Origin: Oscillospiraceae bacterium
GTDB lineage: Bacteria > Bacillota_A > Clostridia > Oscillospirales > Oscillospiraceae
Length of the DNA: 32,324 bases
Direction of reading: 5' to 3'
Assembly: GCA_017411905.1 (NCBI GenBank)
Contig: JAFQPB010000008.1
Location: 1-32,324 of the forward strand
Positions 1 through 7,154 of the stretch are shown here, in pieces. The notes under the pieces were generated by a model that saw only the letters and a program-made list of their open reading frames with translations, had not been told where the DNA came from and did no database searches. Position 1 is the stretch's first letter. Every line of letters begins with the position of its first letter. The position numbers were made by a program, and so were the translations under genes.

Positions 1-29
1 CTGGTGCCTTACCGCTTGGCGACATCCCA
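1..29 (-). tRNA. tRNA-Gln, 5' part only (cut by window edge)
   Basis: Read on the minus strand, the first 29 bases give a tRNA 5' end that begins TGGGATG and continues into a D-arm (GCC...AAGCGGTAA...GGC) and the start of the anticodon stem. An unpaired-looking U1 followed by GGG and this D-arm are typical of bacterial tRNA-Gln. The anticodon lies outside the window, so the identity rests on the 5' half alone. A promoter precedes it. Confidence 0.7.
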
Positions 30-60
30 ATATTGTACTCCGACAATGGGCACACCGTGC

Positions 61-89
61 ATTATAACACGGCTAAAAACAATTTGCAA
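61..89 (-). promoter_or_regulatory. Promoter of tRNA-Gln
   Basis: On the minus strand TTGCAA (84-89) is followed after 17 bp by TATAAT (61-66), with a TG one base upstream of the -10 (extended -10). It would start transcription about 25 nt before the tRNA 5' end. Confidence 0.55.
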
Positions 90-120
90 CAATTATTTTT
101 GCCAATATTCGGATTTTTCG

Positions 121-142
121 GGCAGACCCTCCCGGGTCTGCC
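121..142. terminator. GC-rich hairpin downstream of rubrerythrin
   Basis: A perfect 9-bp stem (GGCAGACCC / GGGTCTGCC) with a 4-nt loop lies just past the rubrerythrin stop codon. Only a poor U-tract follows on either strand, so it may be a weak terminator or an mRNA-end stabiliser rather than a strong intrinsic terminator. Confidence 0.45.
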
Positions 143-149
143 CCGTTTC

Positions 150-689
150 TTAATAATTCTTTGCGTTGACCTCGAAATAGCTCTGGGGATGGGCGCAGGT
201 GGGGCAAAGTGCAGGTGCCTCCTTGCCGATGTGGATATGGCCGCAGTTACGGCATTCCCAAACGGTCTCGCCTTCTTTTGCAAACACCTTTGCCTCTTCT
301 ACGTTGCGAAGCAGGGCGCGGTAACGCTCCTCGTGATGACGTTCTACCTCTGCAACACGGCGGAATTTCTCAGCCAGCTCAGGGAAGCCCTCTTCTTCCG
401 CAGTCTTTGCAAAGGAGGCGTACATATCCGTCCACTCATAGTTTTCGCCATTTGCGGCCTTGAGCAGGTTTTCGGAGGTATCACCGATACCGGAAAGCTC
501 CTTAAACCACATTTTTGCGTGCTCTTTTTCATTGTCGGCCGTTTTCAGAAACAGGGCTGCGATCTGCTCATAGCCTTCCTTCTTAGCCTTGGATGCAAAA
601 TAGGTGTACTGATTTCTTGCCTGAGATTCGCCTGCAAAGGCCGCCATCAGGTTGGCTTCGGTCTTTGTGCCGGCATATTTGTTTGCCAT
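150..689 (-). CDS. rbr: Rubrerythrin
   Basis: This is a 179-aa non-haem di-iron peroxidase that reduces hydrogen peroxide in the cytoplasm of anaerobes. The N-terminal ferritin-like four-helix domain carries the iron ligands in GES (E21), EKEH (E54, H57) and a second E-x-x-H in the VERHHEERY helix. The C-terminal rubredoxin-like domain has two CxxC knuckles (CRNC and CPTC, roughly residues 145-163), which bind the FeS4 iron that passes electrons to the di-iron site. Length and domain order are standard. The start has AGGAGG upstream. It is transcribed alone from its own promoter, downstream of argS. Family assignment is secure; the electron donor is not visible here. Confidence 0.96.
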   Translation of the reverse strand: MANKYAGTKTEANLMAAFAGESQARNQYTYFASKAKKEGYEQIAALFLKTADNEKEHAKMWFKELSGIGDTSENLLKAANGENYEWTDMYASFAKTAEEEGFPELAEKFRRVAEVERHHEERYRALLRNVEEAKVFAKEGETVWECRNCGHIHIGKEAPALCPTCAHPQSYFEVNAKNY

Positions 690-717
690 AGTGAAAACCT
701 CCTATGTTTTTTCTTTT

Positions 718-746
718 AGTATACCACATTTTTTCCTTTTTGGAAA
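718..746 (-). promoter_or_regulatory. Promoter of rubrerythrin
   Basis: On the minus strand TTTCCA (741-746), a 17-bp spacer and TATACT (718-723) with a TGG extension directly upstream of the -10. It sits between argS and rbr. No PerR-like palindrome was recognised. Confidence 0.5.
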
Positions 747-753
747 GAGAATT

Positions 754-2502
754 TTACATCTTTTCCGGGGCAGTAAAGCCCAAAATATCGATACAGGTCT
801 CCAGTACCCCCTTGGCAAGGCCAATGAGAGCAATATAGCCCGCCTTCAGCTCTTCGTTTTCCTCGGTCAGGATACGGGTTTCGTGATAGAACTTATTTAC
901 TGCACCGGACAGCTCGTAAATATAGGCACAGATCAAGTTGGGAGACAGGGTCTTAAGCGCAGACTCCATCGCAGGGCCGAATTTAGTGATGGCAAGCATC
1001 AGATCCTTTGCCCATTCATTGGCAGCAGGGGCGATGGGCAAATGCTCCCAAGCACCGTAGCGGTTCAGAATGGACTTGATACGCACCACAGTATAAAGGA
1101 TATAGGGGCCGGTATTACCCTCAAAGGCCGCAAACCGCTCCAAATCAAAGTTATAATCCTTGGTGGGCTGATTTGACAGATCGCCGTATTTAAGCGCAGC
1201 AAGGGCGATCTTCCGGGTGGTATCCTCCACCTCATCGTCGGAAACGATCTTGTTTTCCACCACTTTTGCGCGGACAAAATCGGTCATATCGGAAATTAGT
1301 TGCTCCAAGCGCAGCACGCCGCCATCCCGGGTCTTGAAGGGCTTGCCGTCCGCACCGTTCATAGTGCCGTGACCTACATGCTCCAAAACCGTGGTTTCCT
1401 TTACGATGCCGGACTTCTTTGCCGCACGGAAAACCTGCTCAAAGTGGAGATTCTGCCGCTTATCGGTGACATAGAGCATCTTATCCGGTGCCCAGTCCTG
1501 CATACGCTGAACGATGGTCGCAAGGTCGGTGGTGGCGTAAATGGCCGAGCCGTCCGACTTTACAAGGATCATCGGAGGAAGTTCCTTCTTGTCCCCCTCC
1601 TGCACCACAGGAATAACCCATGCGCCATTGGACAGCACCGCGATCTCCCGCTTTTTCAGGTCTTCGATCATAGCCGGAATGTAGGGATCTGCATCGCTCT
1701 CGCCCAGCCACTTCTCAAAATGAACATCCAAAATACCGTAAATTCTGCGAAGATCCGGCAGGCTTACGCCCATAATGTGATTCCAAATGGCACGATAACC
1801 CCGGCGGCCGTTTTGCAGTTCAAAAGTCGCTGTATGTGCCTTTTCCGCAAAAACCGGGTCGACCTTTTTAGACGAAGCAGTGGGGTATATCTCCTCCAAC
1901 TGGGATAGCGTAAAGGGAGACTCCTTGGGATACTCTCCGGTGAAATCCGCATCGAAGTAAGGCAGTTCTGGCTGCCGCTCCTGCAATTCCGCAATAATCA
2001 GGCCGATCTGCAAACCCCAGTCACCCAAGTGTACGTCACCGATAGTGTTGTAGCCCATAAATTTATGGAGGCGTTTTAGAGCTTCACCGATGATGGCCGG
2101 GCGCAAATGGCCGATATGGAGTGGCTTTGCCACGTTTGCACCGCCGTAGTCCACCACAGCGGTAAGACCTACACCGATCTTCTCTACGCCAAAATCCTCA
2201 GCCGTGCGCATCTCCTCCAAATAGCCTTGCAGGAAGCTGTTAGATAAGTTCAGGTTGATAAAACCGGGCATCACCGCATCGATCATCGAAAAATCGCTTC
2301 CGTCCAGTTTTTCTGCCACAGCTTTGGCAATTTGGATAGGCGCGCATTTATACTGCTTTGCGGCAGAGAGCGCACCGTTGCATTGATACTGGCAAAGATC
2401 AGGGCGGTTGGAGACAGTGACCTTACCAAAGGACGCTTCATAACCGGCATCCACAAAGGCCTGCTCCATTTTCTCTGTAATAATATCTAAGATTTTTTTC
2501 AT
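754..2502 (-). CDS. argS: Arginyl-tRNA synthetase
   Basis: This 582-aa class I synthetase charges tRNA-Arg. The HIGH signature is present as HIGH in KPLHIGHLRPA (near residue 130). The KMSKS-loop equivalent is GKPFKTRDG, a form without the canonical lysines as in many ArgRS. The N-terminal Add-1-type domain (first ~100 residues) and the C-terminal DALR anticodon-binding domain, including the NTGPYILYT segment, are both recognisable. Length is normal. AGGAG lies upstream of the ATG. No T-box leader is visible. Only 75 bp, mostly repeat, separates it from the GIY-YIG gene upstream on the same strand, so it may be read through from there; I found no convincing promoter of its own. Confidence 0.96.
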   Translation of the reverse strand: MKKILDIITEKMEQAFVDAGYEASFGKVTVSNRPDLCQYQCNGALSAAKQYKCAPIQIAKAVAEKLDGSDFSMIDAVMPGFINLNLSNSFLQGYLEEMRTAEDFGVEKIGVGLTAVVDYGGANVAKPLHIGHLRPAIIGEALKRLHKFMGYNTIGDVHLGDWGLQIGLIIAELQERQPELPYFDADFTGEYPKESPFTLSQLEEIYPTASSKKVDPVFAEKAHTATFELQNGRRGYRAIWNHIMGVSLPDLRRIYGILDVHFEKWLGESDADPYIPAMIEDLKKREIAVLSNGAWVIPVVQEGDKKELPPMILVKSDGSAIYATTDLATIVQRMQDWAPDKMLYVTDKRQNLHFEQVFRAAKKSGIVKETTVLEHVGHGTMNGADGKPFKTRDGGVLRLEQLISDMTDFVRAKVVENKIVSDDEVEDTTRKIALAALKYGDLSNQPTKDYNFDLERFAAFEGNTGPYILYTVVRIKSILNRYGAWEHLPIAPAANEWAKDLMLAITKFGPAMESALKTLSPNLICAYIYELSGAVNKFYHETRILTEENEELKAGYIALIGLAKGVLETCIDILGFTAPEKM

Positions 2503-2524
2503 AATCCAATTTCTCCTAAATGCG

Positions 2525-2561
2525 TGTCATCCTGAGCGACCAGCGGGAGTCGAAGGATCTT
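2525..2561 (+). repeat. 37-bp TGTCATCCTGAGC-type repeat, left copy
   Basis: The copy begins TGTCATCCTGAGC and ends CGAAGGATCTT, with a 13-bp variable centre. The same 13-bp head and 11-bp tail occur in opposite orientation at 2883-2919, also 37 bp in total. The two copies enclose the GIY-YIG gene. The head and tail are complementary in part (ATCCT / AGGAT), so each copy can itself fold into a hairpin. It sits between the GIY-YIG stop codon and the argS start. Confidence 0.85.
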
Positions 2562-2577
2562 CGCAATATATTTTCCC

Positions 2578-2859
2578 TCAATCCCATTTCGATGATAAAT
2601 CTTTCCACTCAGGATTCATTTTTTGAATCAAATCATTCTTCTTTTTTCGTGTCCAGCCTTTTAACTGCTTTTCTCTTGAAATTGCGCTATATACATCGCT
2701 CGTTTCCTCAAAATACACCAACTTATTCGTATTGTATTTTTTCGAGAAACCGGCAACAAGGTGCTCTCTATGCTCATACAACCGCCGCATCAAATTGCCC
2801 GTTACGCCAATGTATAAAACAGAATCATCCCAATTTGAAAGAATATACACAAAATACAT
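2578..2859 (-). CDS. Small GIY-YIG nuclease-domain protein (UPF0213/YhbQ-like)
   Basis: The 93-aa protein is essentially one GIY-YIG domain. It has the first strand motif YFVYIL, the second motif as LYIGVT, the catalytic-type arginine and histidine in RRLYEHRE, and a later conserved glutamate in the SREKQLKGW helix. No DNA-binding extension is present. The family has nuclease folds but mostly unassigned roles. AAGGAGG precedes the ATG. It lies between ABC-F and argS, all on the same strand, and is bracketed by inverted 37-bp repeats that begin about 16 bp beyond its stop and 23 bp before its start. This arrangement suggests that gene and repeats form one inserted unit; that is inference. Confidence 0.88.
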   Translation of the reverse strand: MYFVYILSNWDDSVLYIGVTGNLMRRLYEHREHLVAGFSKKYNTNKLVYFEETSDVYSAISREKQLKGWTRKKKNDLIQKMNPEWKDLSSKWD

Positions 2860-2882
2860 ACATCCTCCTTACCGCGCGTGCC

Positions 2883-2919
2883 AAGATCCTTCGGCGCGCT
2901 TCGCTTGCTCAGGATGACA
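2883..2919 (-). repeat. 37-bp TGTCATCCTGAGC-type repeat, right copy
   Basis: This is the inverted partner of 2525-2561. Read on the minus strand it has the same 13-bp head TGTCATCCTGAGC and the same 11-bp tail CGAAGGATCTT, with a different 13-bp centre. It lies between the ABC-F stop codon and the GIY-YIG ribosome binding site. Confidence 0.85.
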
Positions 2920-2939
2920 GCGGTTATGCTTTGCTGAAA

Positions 2940-4541
2940 TCATTTCTTTCTCTCGGACATCCAGTAAAGATACTCATCATAAGTGCCGTAGCGGTCAACA
3001 ATGGTGCCGTCGGGTTGGAAGGCAATAACACGGTTACAGGTAGAGGTCAGCATTTCGTGGTCGTGGGAGGCCAGCAATACAACACCGTTAAAGGCCTCCA
3101 AACCCTTGTTAACTGCCTGGATAGATTCCATATCCAAGTGGTTGGTGGGCTGGTCAAGAAGCACCACGTTGGCACCGGAGAGCATCATTTTAGAAAGCAT
3201 ACAGCGCACCTTTTCACCGCCGGAGAGGACATTTACCGGCTTAAATACGTCCTCGTTGCTAAAAAGCATCCGACCGAGGAAACCGCGCAGATAGACATCG
3301 TCCTTCTTAACGGAATACTGCCGCAGCCAGTCCACAAGTTCCATAGAGTTGCCGTCAAAATAAGGAGAGTTATCCTTCGGCAGATAGCTGCGGATGGTGG
3401 AAACGCCCCACTTAATGCTGCCCTCGTCCGGCTCCAGTTCACCCATCAGTATCTGGAACAGCGCAGTCTGCGCCAGCTCATTTTCACCAACAAATGCAAT
3501 CTTATCGTTCTTTCCTACAGAGAAATAAACCTTATCCAACAGCTTCACACCGTCAACCGTCACGGAAACATCGTTGACAGTCAAAATATCCTTGCCCAGC
3601 TCCCGCTCAGGCATAAAACCCACAAAGGGATAGCGGCGGGTAGAACAGGGCATTTCCTCAACCGTCAGCTTATCCAGCAGCTTACGGCGGGCAGTTGCCT
3701 GCTTTGCCTTACTCTTATTGGCAGAGAAACGCTGAATGAAGAGCTGCAGTTCTTCGATCTTCTCTTGGTTTTTCTTATTCTTATTGCGGATCATTGCCTG
3801 CACCATCTGAGAGGACTCGTACCAGAAGTCGTAGTTACCCACATACATCTTGATCTTACCGTAGTCAATATCTACCGTATGGGTGCAGACAGTGTTGAGG
3901 AAATGGCGGTCGTGAGAGACCGCGATGACCATTCCGGGAAAATCCAGCAGGAAATCCTCCAACCAGTTAATCGCTTCAATATCGAGGTTGTTGGTAGGCT
4001 CGTCCAGCATAACAATGTCAGGATTTCCGAACAGTGCCTGTGCCAACAGTACCTTAACCTTCAGTCTCGGGTCAACTGTGCTCATAATATCATAGTGCAG
4101 CTCAGTGCCGATACCCAAGCCCTGCAGCAGACGGGAGGCATCGCTTTCCGCTTCCCAGCCGCCCATTTCCGCAAACTCCACCTCCAGCTCCGAGGCACGC
4201 ATACCGTCCTCATCGGTGAAATCAGGCTTTTCGTAGATAGCATCCTTTTCTTTCATAATATCATAAAGATGCTGGTTGCCCATAATGACCGTATCCATAA
4301 CGGTATACTCATCGTAGGCGTTCTGATTCTGCTTCAAGACAGATACCCGTTTCTCCGGGTCCACGAAAATACTGCCCGCAGTGGACTCTAACTCCCCGGT
4401 AAGAAGCCGCAGGAAGGTAGACTTGCCTGCGCCGTTGGCACCGATAATGCCGTAGCAGTTGCCGGGCAAAAATTGCAGGTCCACGTGCTGGAACAGCCAC
4501 TGCCCGCCAAATTGCATACCTAAATTATTAACTGTGATCAT
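2940..4541 (-). CDS. ABC-F family ATPase with one degenerate nucleotide site
   Basis: This 533-aa soluble ABC-F protein has two nucleotide-binding domains and no membrane segment; relatives act on the ribosome. NBD1 has an intact Walker A (GANGAGKST, K40) and Walker B (MLDEPTNNLD, E181), but its signature position reads STVDPR (about 154-159) instead of LSGGE. The linker (about 240-300) is rich in Lys, Gln and Arg, as in ribosome-binding ABC-F linkers. NBD2 has an intact signature LSGGEKVR (439-446), but its Walker A reads GENELAQTA (352-360, the lysine replaced by Q358). Its Walker B reads LLDQPTNHLD, with Q464 in place of the catalytic glutamate. Site 1 is therefore complete and site 2 is lost in all three motifs. 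AAGGAG precedes the ATG. Closest in style to YkpA/YbiT-type ABC-F proteins; an antibiotic-resistance role is not indicated. Confidence 0.93.
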   Translation of the reverse strand: MITVNNLGMQFGGQWLFQHVDLQFLPGNCYGIIGANGAGKSTFLRLLTGELESTAGSIFVDPEKRVSVLKQNQNAYDEYTVMDTVIMGNQHLYDIMKEKDAIYEKPDFTDEDGMRASELEVEFAEMGGWEAESDASRLLQGLGIGTELHYDIMSTVDPRLKVKVLLAQALFGNPDIVMLDEPTNNLDIEAINWLEDFLLDFPGMVIAVSHDRHFLNTVCTHTVDIDYGKIKMYVGNYDFWYESSQMVQAMIRNKNKKNQEKIEELQLFIQRFSANKSKAKQATARRKLLDKLTVEEMPCSTRRYPFVGFMPERELGKDILTVNDVSVTVDGVKLLDKVYFSVGKNDKIAFVGENELAQTALFQILMGELEPDEGSIKWGVSTIRSYLPKDNSPYFDGNSMELVDWLRQYSVKKDDVYLRGFLGRMLFSNEDVFKPVNVLSGGEKVRCMLSKMMLSGANVVLLDQPTNHLDMESIQAVNKGLEAFNGVVLLASHDHEMLTSTCNRVIAFQPDGTIVDRYGTYDEYLYWMSERKK

Positions 4542-4612
4542 TTTTTACTCCTTCATATGCCACATAATGATTCCAATTTGCACCTTTCTTTTCTGCAGGC
4601 GCATACTCATAC

Positions 4613-4618
4613 ATTATA
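4613..4618 (-). promoter_or_regulatory. -10-like element upstream of the ABC-F gene
   Basis: A perfect TATAAT on the minus strand lies about 72 bp upstream of the ABC-F start, between the exonuclease terminator and the gene. No good -35 is seen at 16-18 bp, so only the -10 is claimed. Confidence 0.35.
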
Positions 4619-4661
4619 ATGATACCACAAAATTCCAAATAAGCAAATCTTTTTTGCAAAA

Positions 4662-4690
4662 ATCACCGCTGCAAGCCCTGCAGCGGTGAT
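4662..4690 (-). terminator. Intrinsic terminator of the exonuclease gene
   Basis: A perfect 12-bp stem (ATCACCGCTGCA / TGCAGCGGTGAT) with a 5-nt loop, followed on the minus strand by TTTT. It begins 5 bp past the exonuclease stop codon and separates it from the ABC-F gene. Confidence 0.85.
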
Positions 4691-4695
4691 AATTT

Positions 4696-5673
4696 TTATT
4701 TTTCCGGCAATCTGCTGCGGCGGTGACGGCGTTTTGTGCCGCTGCGCTCCTCTGGGTCTGCCTTTTCCGCCCGGCGGGCGTAGACCGCCGCCGCCTCGGA
4801 GGTGGCCTCGTAGGTCAGCCGGCTGACCCGCACCGTACCGTCCGGTTGGTCAGAAAGACGGATCCGCACCAAAAACTTTCCGTGCTCCGGGCAGGTAGCA
4901 AGATCCATATACCGCCGACCCGGCTGGGCAAACCAGCGAGAGCCAAGCATCTGCCGACCGCAGGTGGGACATTTGTTCTCTGCACCGGCTTGGGCAGAAA
5001 GTGCCGCCCGCTTGTCCGCATAGTCATAAAAAACCTTTCGGCTGATACAGCCGGGGAGTTCTGCGCCGTGGAAGCCGTTAACATGGCTTTGCAATGCTGC
5101 ACCGTACTCCTGCGTACCCTTTTTCAGGTCTAACTTCGCGCAGATAAGTGCCGTATGGTAAGCATCACCCAGCGCATCGTGGGCAGGACGGGTGGAGGGA
5201 ATTTCAAAAATCTCCATTGCGGTTTTCAGTGCCTTTTGGGCGGTGCTGCCATCGGTTTGGGCGTTGAAGATCATTTGGGCGTTGTACCAACGGCTCACCC
5301 AGTTTTCATCCATACCGAAAAGCCGCAGATTTTCCCGCAGCATCGTAATATCGTCAAAGCCCCAAGTCAGAAAAATGATGTCGCTTCCGCACCAAGCCTG
5401 AAACCGTTCCATAGCCTCCGGGAAGGACACGCCCTCTTCACTTAGCTGCGCCTCTTTAATACCGGTGAGCTTGCTGATCCGGCGGTTAAGTCGGCGGTAA
5501 TATTTCGGACGAATCAGCACCTGAAACTCGTCAGCGACTGTCTGCTCCTCGGTCACGCGCACCGCTCCGATCTGAATGATCTCCCCCCGAATTTGGACAG
5601 GCAATACTTTTTTGGCAGAGGGAGAACCGGGCCACGGCTGATTCCACTCCATATCCAAAACGATATAATCCAT
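4696..5673 (-). CDS. DEDDh 3'-5' exonuclease with Cys-rich C-terminal extension
   Basis: This 325-aa protein has an N-terminal DnaQ/KapD-like exonuclease domain (about 1-185). ExoI is D7-M-E9, ExoII lies in TWGFDD (D107/D108), and ExoIII is H165-DALG-D170, which makes it DEDDh type. A CPTC pair and a later CPEH pair follow (about residues 235-270), probably a small zinc-binding module in which one ligand is His. The tail is strongly basic (KRRHRRSRLPEK). The exonuclease core resembles KapD/Eri1-like RNases and proofreading domains, so the substrate could be RNA or DNA; the sequence alone does not decide. It has its own promoter and terminator. Confidence 0.85.
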   Translation of the reverse strand: MDYIVLDMEWNQPWPGSPSAKKVLPVQIRGEIIQIGAVRVTEEQTVADEFQVLIRPKYYRRLNRRISKLTGIKEAQLSEEGVSFPEAMERFQAWCGSDIIFLTWGFDDITMLRENLRLFGMDENWVSRWYNAQMIFNAQTDGSTAQKALKTAMEIFEIPSTRPAHDALGDAYHTALICAKLDLKKGTQEYGAALQSHVNGFHGAELPGCISRKVFYDYADKRAALSAQAGAENKCPTCGRQMLGSRWFAQPGRRYMDLATCPEHGKFLVRIRLSDQPDGTVRVSRLTYEATSEAAAVYARRAEKADPEERSGTKRRHRRSRLPEK

Positions 5674-5705
5674 AAATCAAAACCTCAATTTTCTATTCTT
5701 TTTTT

Positions 5706-5735
5706 ATCATACCACAAACCACATCTGTCTGTAAA
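5706..5735 (-). promoter_or_regulatory. Promoter of the exonuclease gene
   Basis: On the minus strand TTTACA (5730-5735), an 18-bp spacer and TATGAT (5706-5711) with a TGG extension. GAGGT lies just before the ATG. Confidence 0.6.
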
Positions 5736-5751
5736 CCAAAACTTTGAAAAA

Positions 5752-5778
5752 CAGCGTCTCTTCCGGAGAAAGACGCTG
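5752..5778 (-). terminator. Intrinsic terminator of the binding-protein gene
   Basis: An 8-bp stem (CAGCGTCT / AGACGCTG), extended by TTC/GAA after a mismatch, is followed on the minus strand by TTTTT. It lies 3 bp past the stop codon. Confidence 0.75.
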
Positions 5779-5781
5779 CTT

Positions 5782-6720
5782 TTAATGGTTATCAATATTC
5801 TCAATAGTCAGAACAATATGTTCCACATAGGTTTTCTTGGCCGTCTCTTTGCCGCCAGTGAGATTCCTGACTGCTTGGACGATCTGATCCCGAATAGCAT
5901 CCATATCCTCCACAACTGCAGCCGTCAGCGCACCGGTGCGCACCAATTCTCTACAGTCCTCCAGCGAGCCAACACCAAAGATGATAACGTCGCGGCCAGG
6001 TGTGCGGCCACTGCTCTTGACCGCCTCAACTGCGCCTACGGTCAGTGCGCTGTCACCGCAGAAGATCAGCTCCAAATCTCTGCCGTACTTGGAGATCGCC
6101 TGCTTGCAGGCATTTTTTCCGGCTTCTTCCGTCAGTTCCACCGCAGCTTTTTGGAGCACTGATGCAGAAACGGTCGAAAGTACCTCCTCCACATTTTGCA
6201 CATAACGCACCGCTTCCGGGTCTTCCTCCAAACCGGTAAGGAGCATATACTTCACCATCCGGTCTCCGTTAATATCGGCTTTGGCAAACATCTGTCCAAC
6301 GAGCTGTGCCTGTGCCCGGGCTTGCTGGTCCTTGTCGCACCCGATAAAATATGCATTTCCCAGATTTTCCGGTTCTGTGCCCACAACAACCACAGGTGTT
6401 TCTGCCGCAAGGGGCAAAATCTCCGCCAGTACATCCTCGGAAACCGGTTGCAGCACCAGCGCATCCACCCCTTTTTCCAGCAGCTCTTTCACCTGCTGTA
6501 TCTGCTTTTCCCGGTCGTCCCCGCTGTTGCGGCTGGTCACCGTAAAGCCGGACAGTGTCAGCTTATCCCGCAGAGCTTTCCCCAACTCCTGCCCTGCTGC
6601 GCTTCCAACACCGCTGAGACAGACACCCACATTGGGAAACAGTATTCCTTTTGTAAAATATCCCGCCAGTGCCAGCACCAAAGCCACCAGCACCACGCAG
6701 ATTATCATCCTTCTTCGCAT
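5782..6720 (-). CDS. Membrane-anchored periplasmic-binding-protein-like (Peripla_BP_4) protein
   Basis: This 312-aa protein starts with a single hydrophobic segment (about residues 6-25) after MRRRM. The segment has no lipobox cysteine, so it is probably an uncleaved N-terminal anchor. The rest is the two-lobed fold of sugar-binding proteins related to LacI. Recognisable stretches include the first-lobe loop with DDREKQIQQV, VDALVLQPVSED, TPVVVVGTEPE, YFIGCDKDQQA and the hinge region IFCGDSALTVGAVEAVKSSGR. No DNA-binding domain, permease or ABC ATPase is adjacent. It could feed a distant transporter or act as an extracytoplasmic sensor; the ligand is unknown. It has its own promoter and terminator, so it is monocistronic. 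Confidence 0.8.
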   Translation of the reverse strand: MRRRMIICVVLVALVLALAGYFTKGILFPNVGVCLSGVGSAAGQELGKALRDKLTLSGFTVTSRNSGDDREKQIQQVKELLEKGVDALVLQPVSEDVLAEILPLAAETPVVVVGTEPENLGNAYFIGCDKDQQARAQAQLVGQMFAKADINGDRMVKYMLLTGLEEDPEAVRYVQNVEEVLSTVSASVLQKAAVELTEEAGKNACKQAISKYGRDLELIFCGDSALTVGAVEAVKSSGRTPGRDVIIFGVGSLEDCRELVRTGALTAAVVEDMDAIRDQIVQAVRNLTGGKETAKKTYVEHIVLTIENIDNH

Positions 6721-6764
6721 ATCGTTTCCTCATTTTGCTCTTTCATTAGGGAACGTTCATAAGA

Positions 6765-6793
6765 AATATACCATAAATCTGCCATTTTTGCAA
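6765..6793 (-). promoter_or_regulatory. Promoter of the binding-protein gene
   Basis: On the minus strand TTGCAA (6788-6793), a 17-bp spacer and TATATT (6765-6770) with a TGG extension. It is divergent from the tRNA-Val promoter about 50 bp away. Confidence 0.55.
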
Positions 6794-6842
6794 TATAGAA
6801 TTCTTGCGCGCAAAAAAGCAGCAAGAAAGCAGAAATAAGGGG

Positions 6843-6871
6843 TTGACAAATGTGTTTCGCCTTGCTATAAT
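6843..6871 (+). promoter_or_regulatory. Consensus promoter of tRNA-Val
   Basis: A perfect TTGACA (6843-6848), a 17-bp spacer and a perfect TATAAT (6866-6871), with TGC directly upstream of the -10. The expected start lies about 6 nt before the mature tRNA. Confidence 0.92.
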
Positions 6872-6883
6872 AACTCAGCACTT

Positions 6884-6959
6884 GGACGATTAGCTCAGCT
6901 GGTAGAGCATGCGCTTGACGTGCGCAGGGTCAGCGGTTCGAGTCCGTTATCGTCCACCA
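6884..6959 (+). tRNA. tRNA-Val (anticodon GAC)
   Basis: The 76-nt cloverleaf has acceptor GGACGAT / ATCGTCC, D-stem GCTC / GAGC and anticodon stem TGCGC / GCGCA. The loop TTGACGT gives anticodon GAC (reads GUC and GUU). The T-stem AGCGG / CCGTT has loop TTCGAGT. The CCA end is genomically encoded. It is a single gene with its own consensus promoter and terminator. Pieces of its 3' end recur downstream in both orientations. Confidence 0.97.
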
Positions 6960-6962
6960 AAC

Positions 6963-6994
6963 AAAAGAGACCACCCAGTCGGGTGGTCTTTTTT
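6963..6994 (+). terminator. Intrinsic terminator of tRNA-Val
   Basis: A GACCACCC / GGGTGGTC stem with the 4-nt loop AGTC is followed by TTTTTT. The A-rich 5' flank pairs with the U-tract. It starts directly after the CCA end. The same hairpin and T-tract reappear at 7155-7177. Confidence 0.9.
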
Positions 6995-7027
6995 GTTTGG
7001 TATCGGCATTCAGATAACGGACTCGAA
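6971..7027 (+). repeat. 57-bp direct repeat, copy 1
   Basis: It runs from the terminator hairpin through the T-tract to an inverted copy of the tRNA T-arm (GATAACGGACTCGAA at 7013-7027). It matches 7155-7211 with one mismatch (T at 7003 versus C at 7187). Confidence 0.9.
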
Positions 7028-7154
7028 AGGCGGCTCTTGGCAAGTGTCCGGCGGACACTTGCAACCGCCGTGGCTTTTCCGCAGAAAAGCGAGTCCATTT
7101 GGGCACAAAGTGCCCCACCTTAGCCGTCCCCCGTCCGTATGTCGTATAGGAGTG
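7028..7154. other. Three-hairpin spacer between the 57-bp repeats
   Basis: Three hairpins follow each other. 7040-7062 is a perfect 11-bp inverted repeat with one central base, itself flanked by GGCGG / CCGCC. 7073-7090 is GCTTTTC / GAAAAGC with a 4-nt loop. 7101-7115 is GGGCAC / GTGCCC with a 3-nt loop. Open frames across it are short and overlap on both strands, so I do not call a protein. It could be a structured RNA or a passive repeat. Confidence 0.6.

Noticed and set aside
2520..4391. A long plus-strand open frame opposite the GIY-YIG and ABC-F genes.
   Set aside because: It is antisense to well-supported genes, with His/Gln-rich composition typical of a shadow frame and no ribosome binding site.
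2940..4541. Calling the ABC-F protein an antibiotic-resistance (ARE) factor.
   Set aside because: The linker is not recognisably of the ARE type and the motif pattern fits YkpA/YbiT-like housekeeping ABC-F proteins better.
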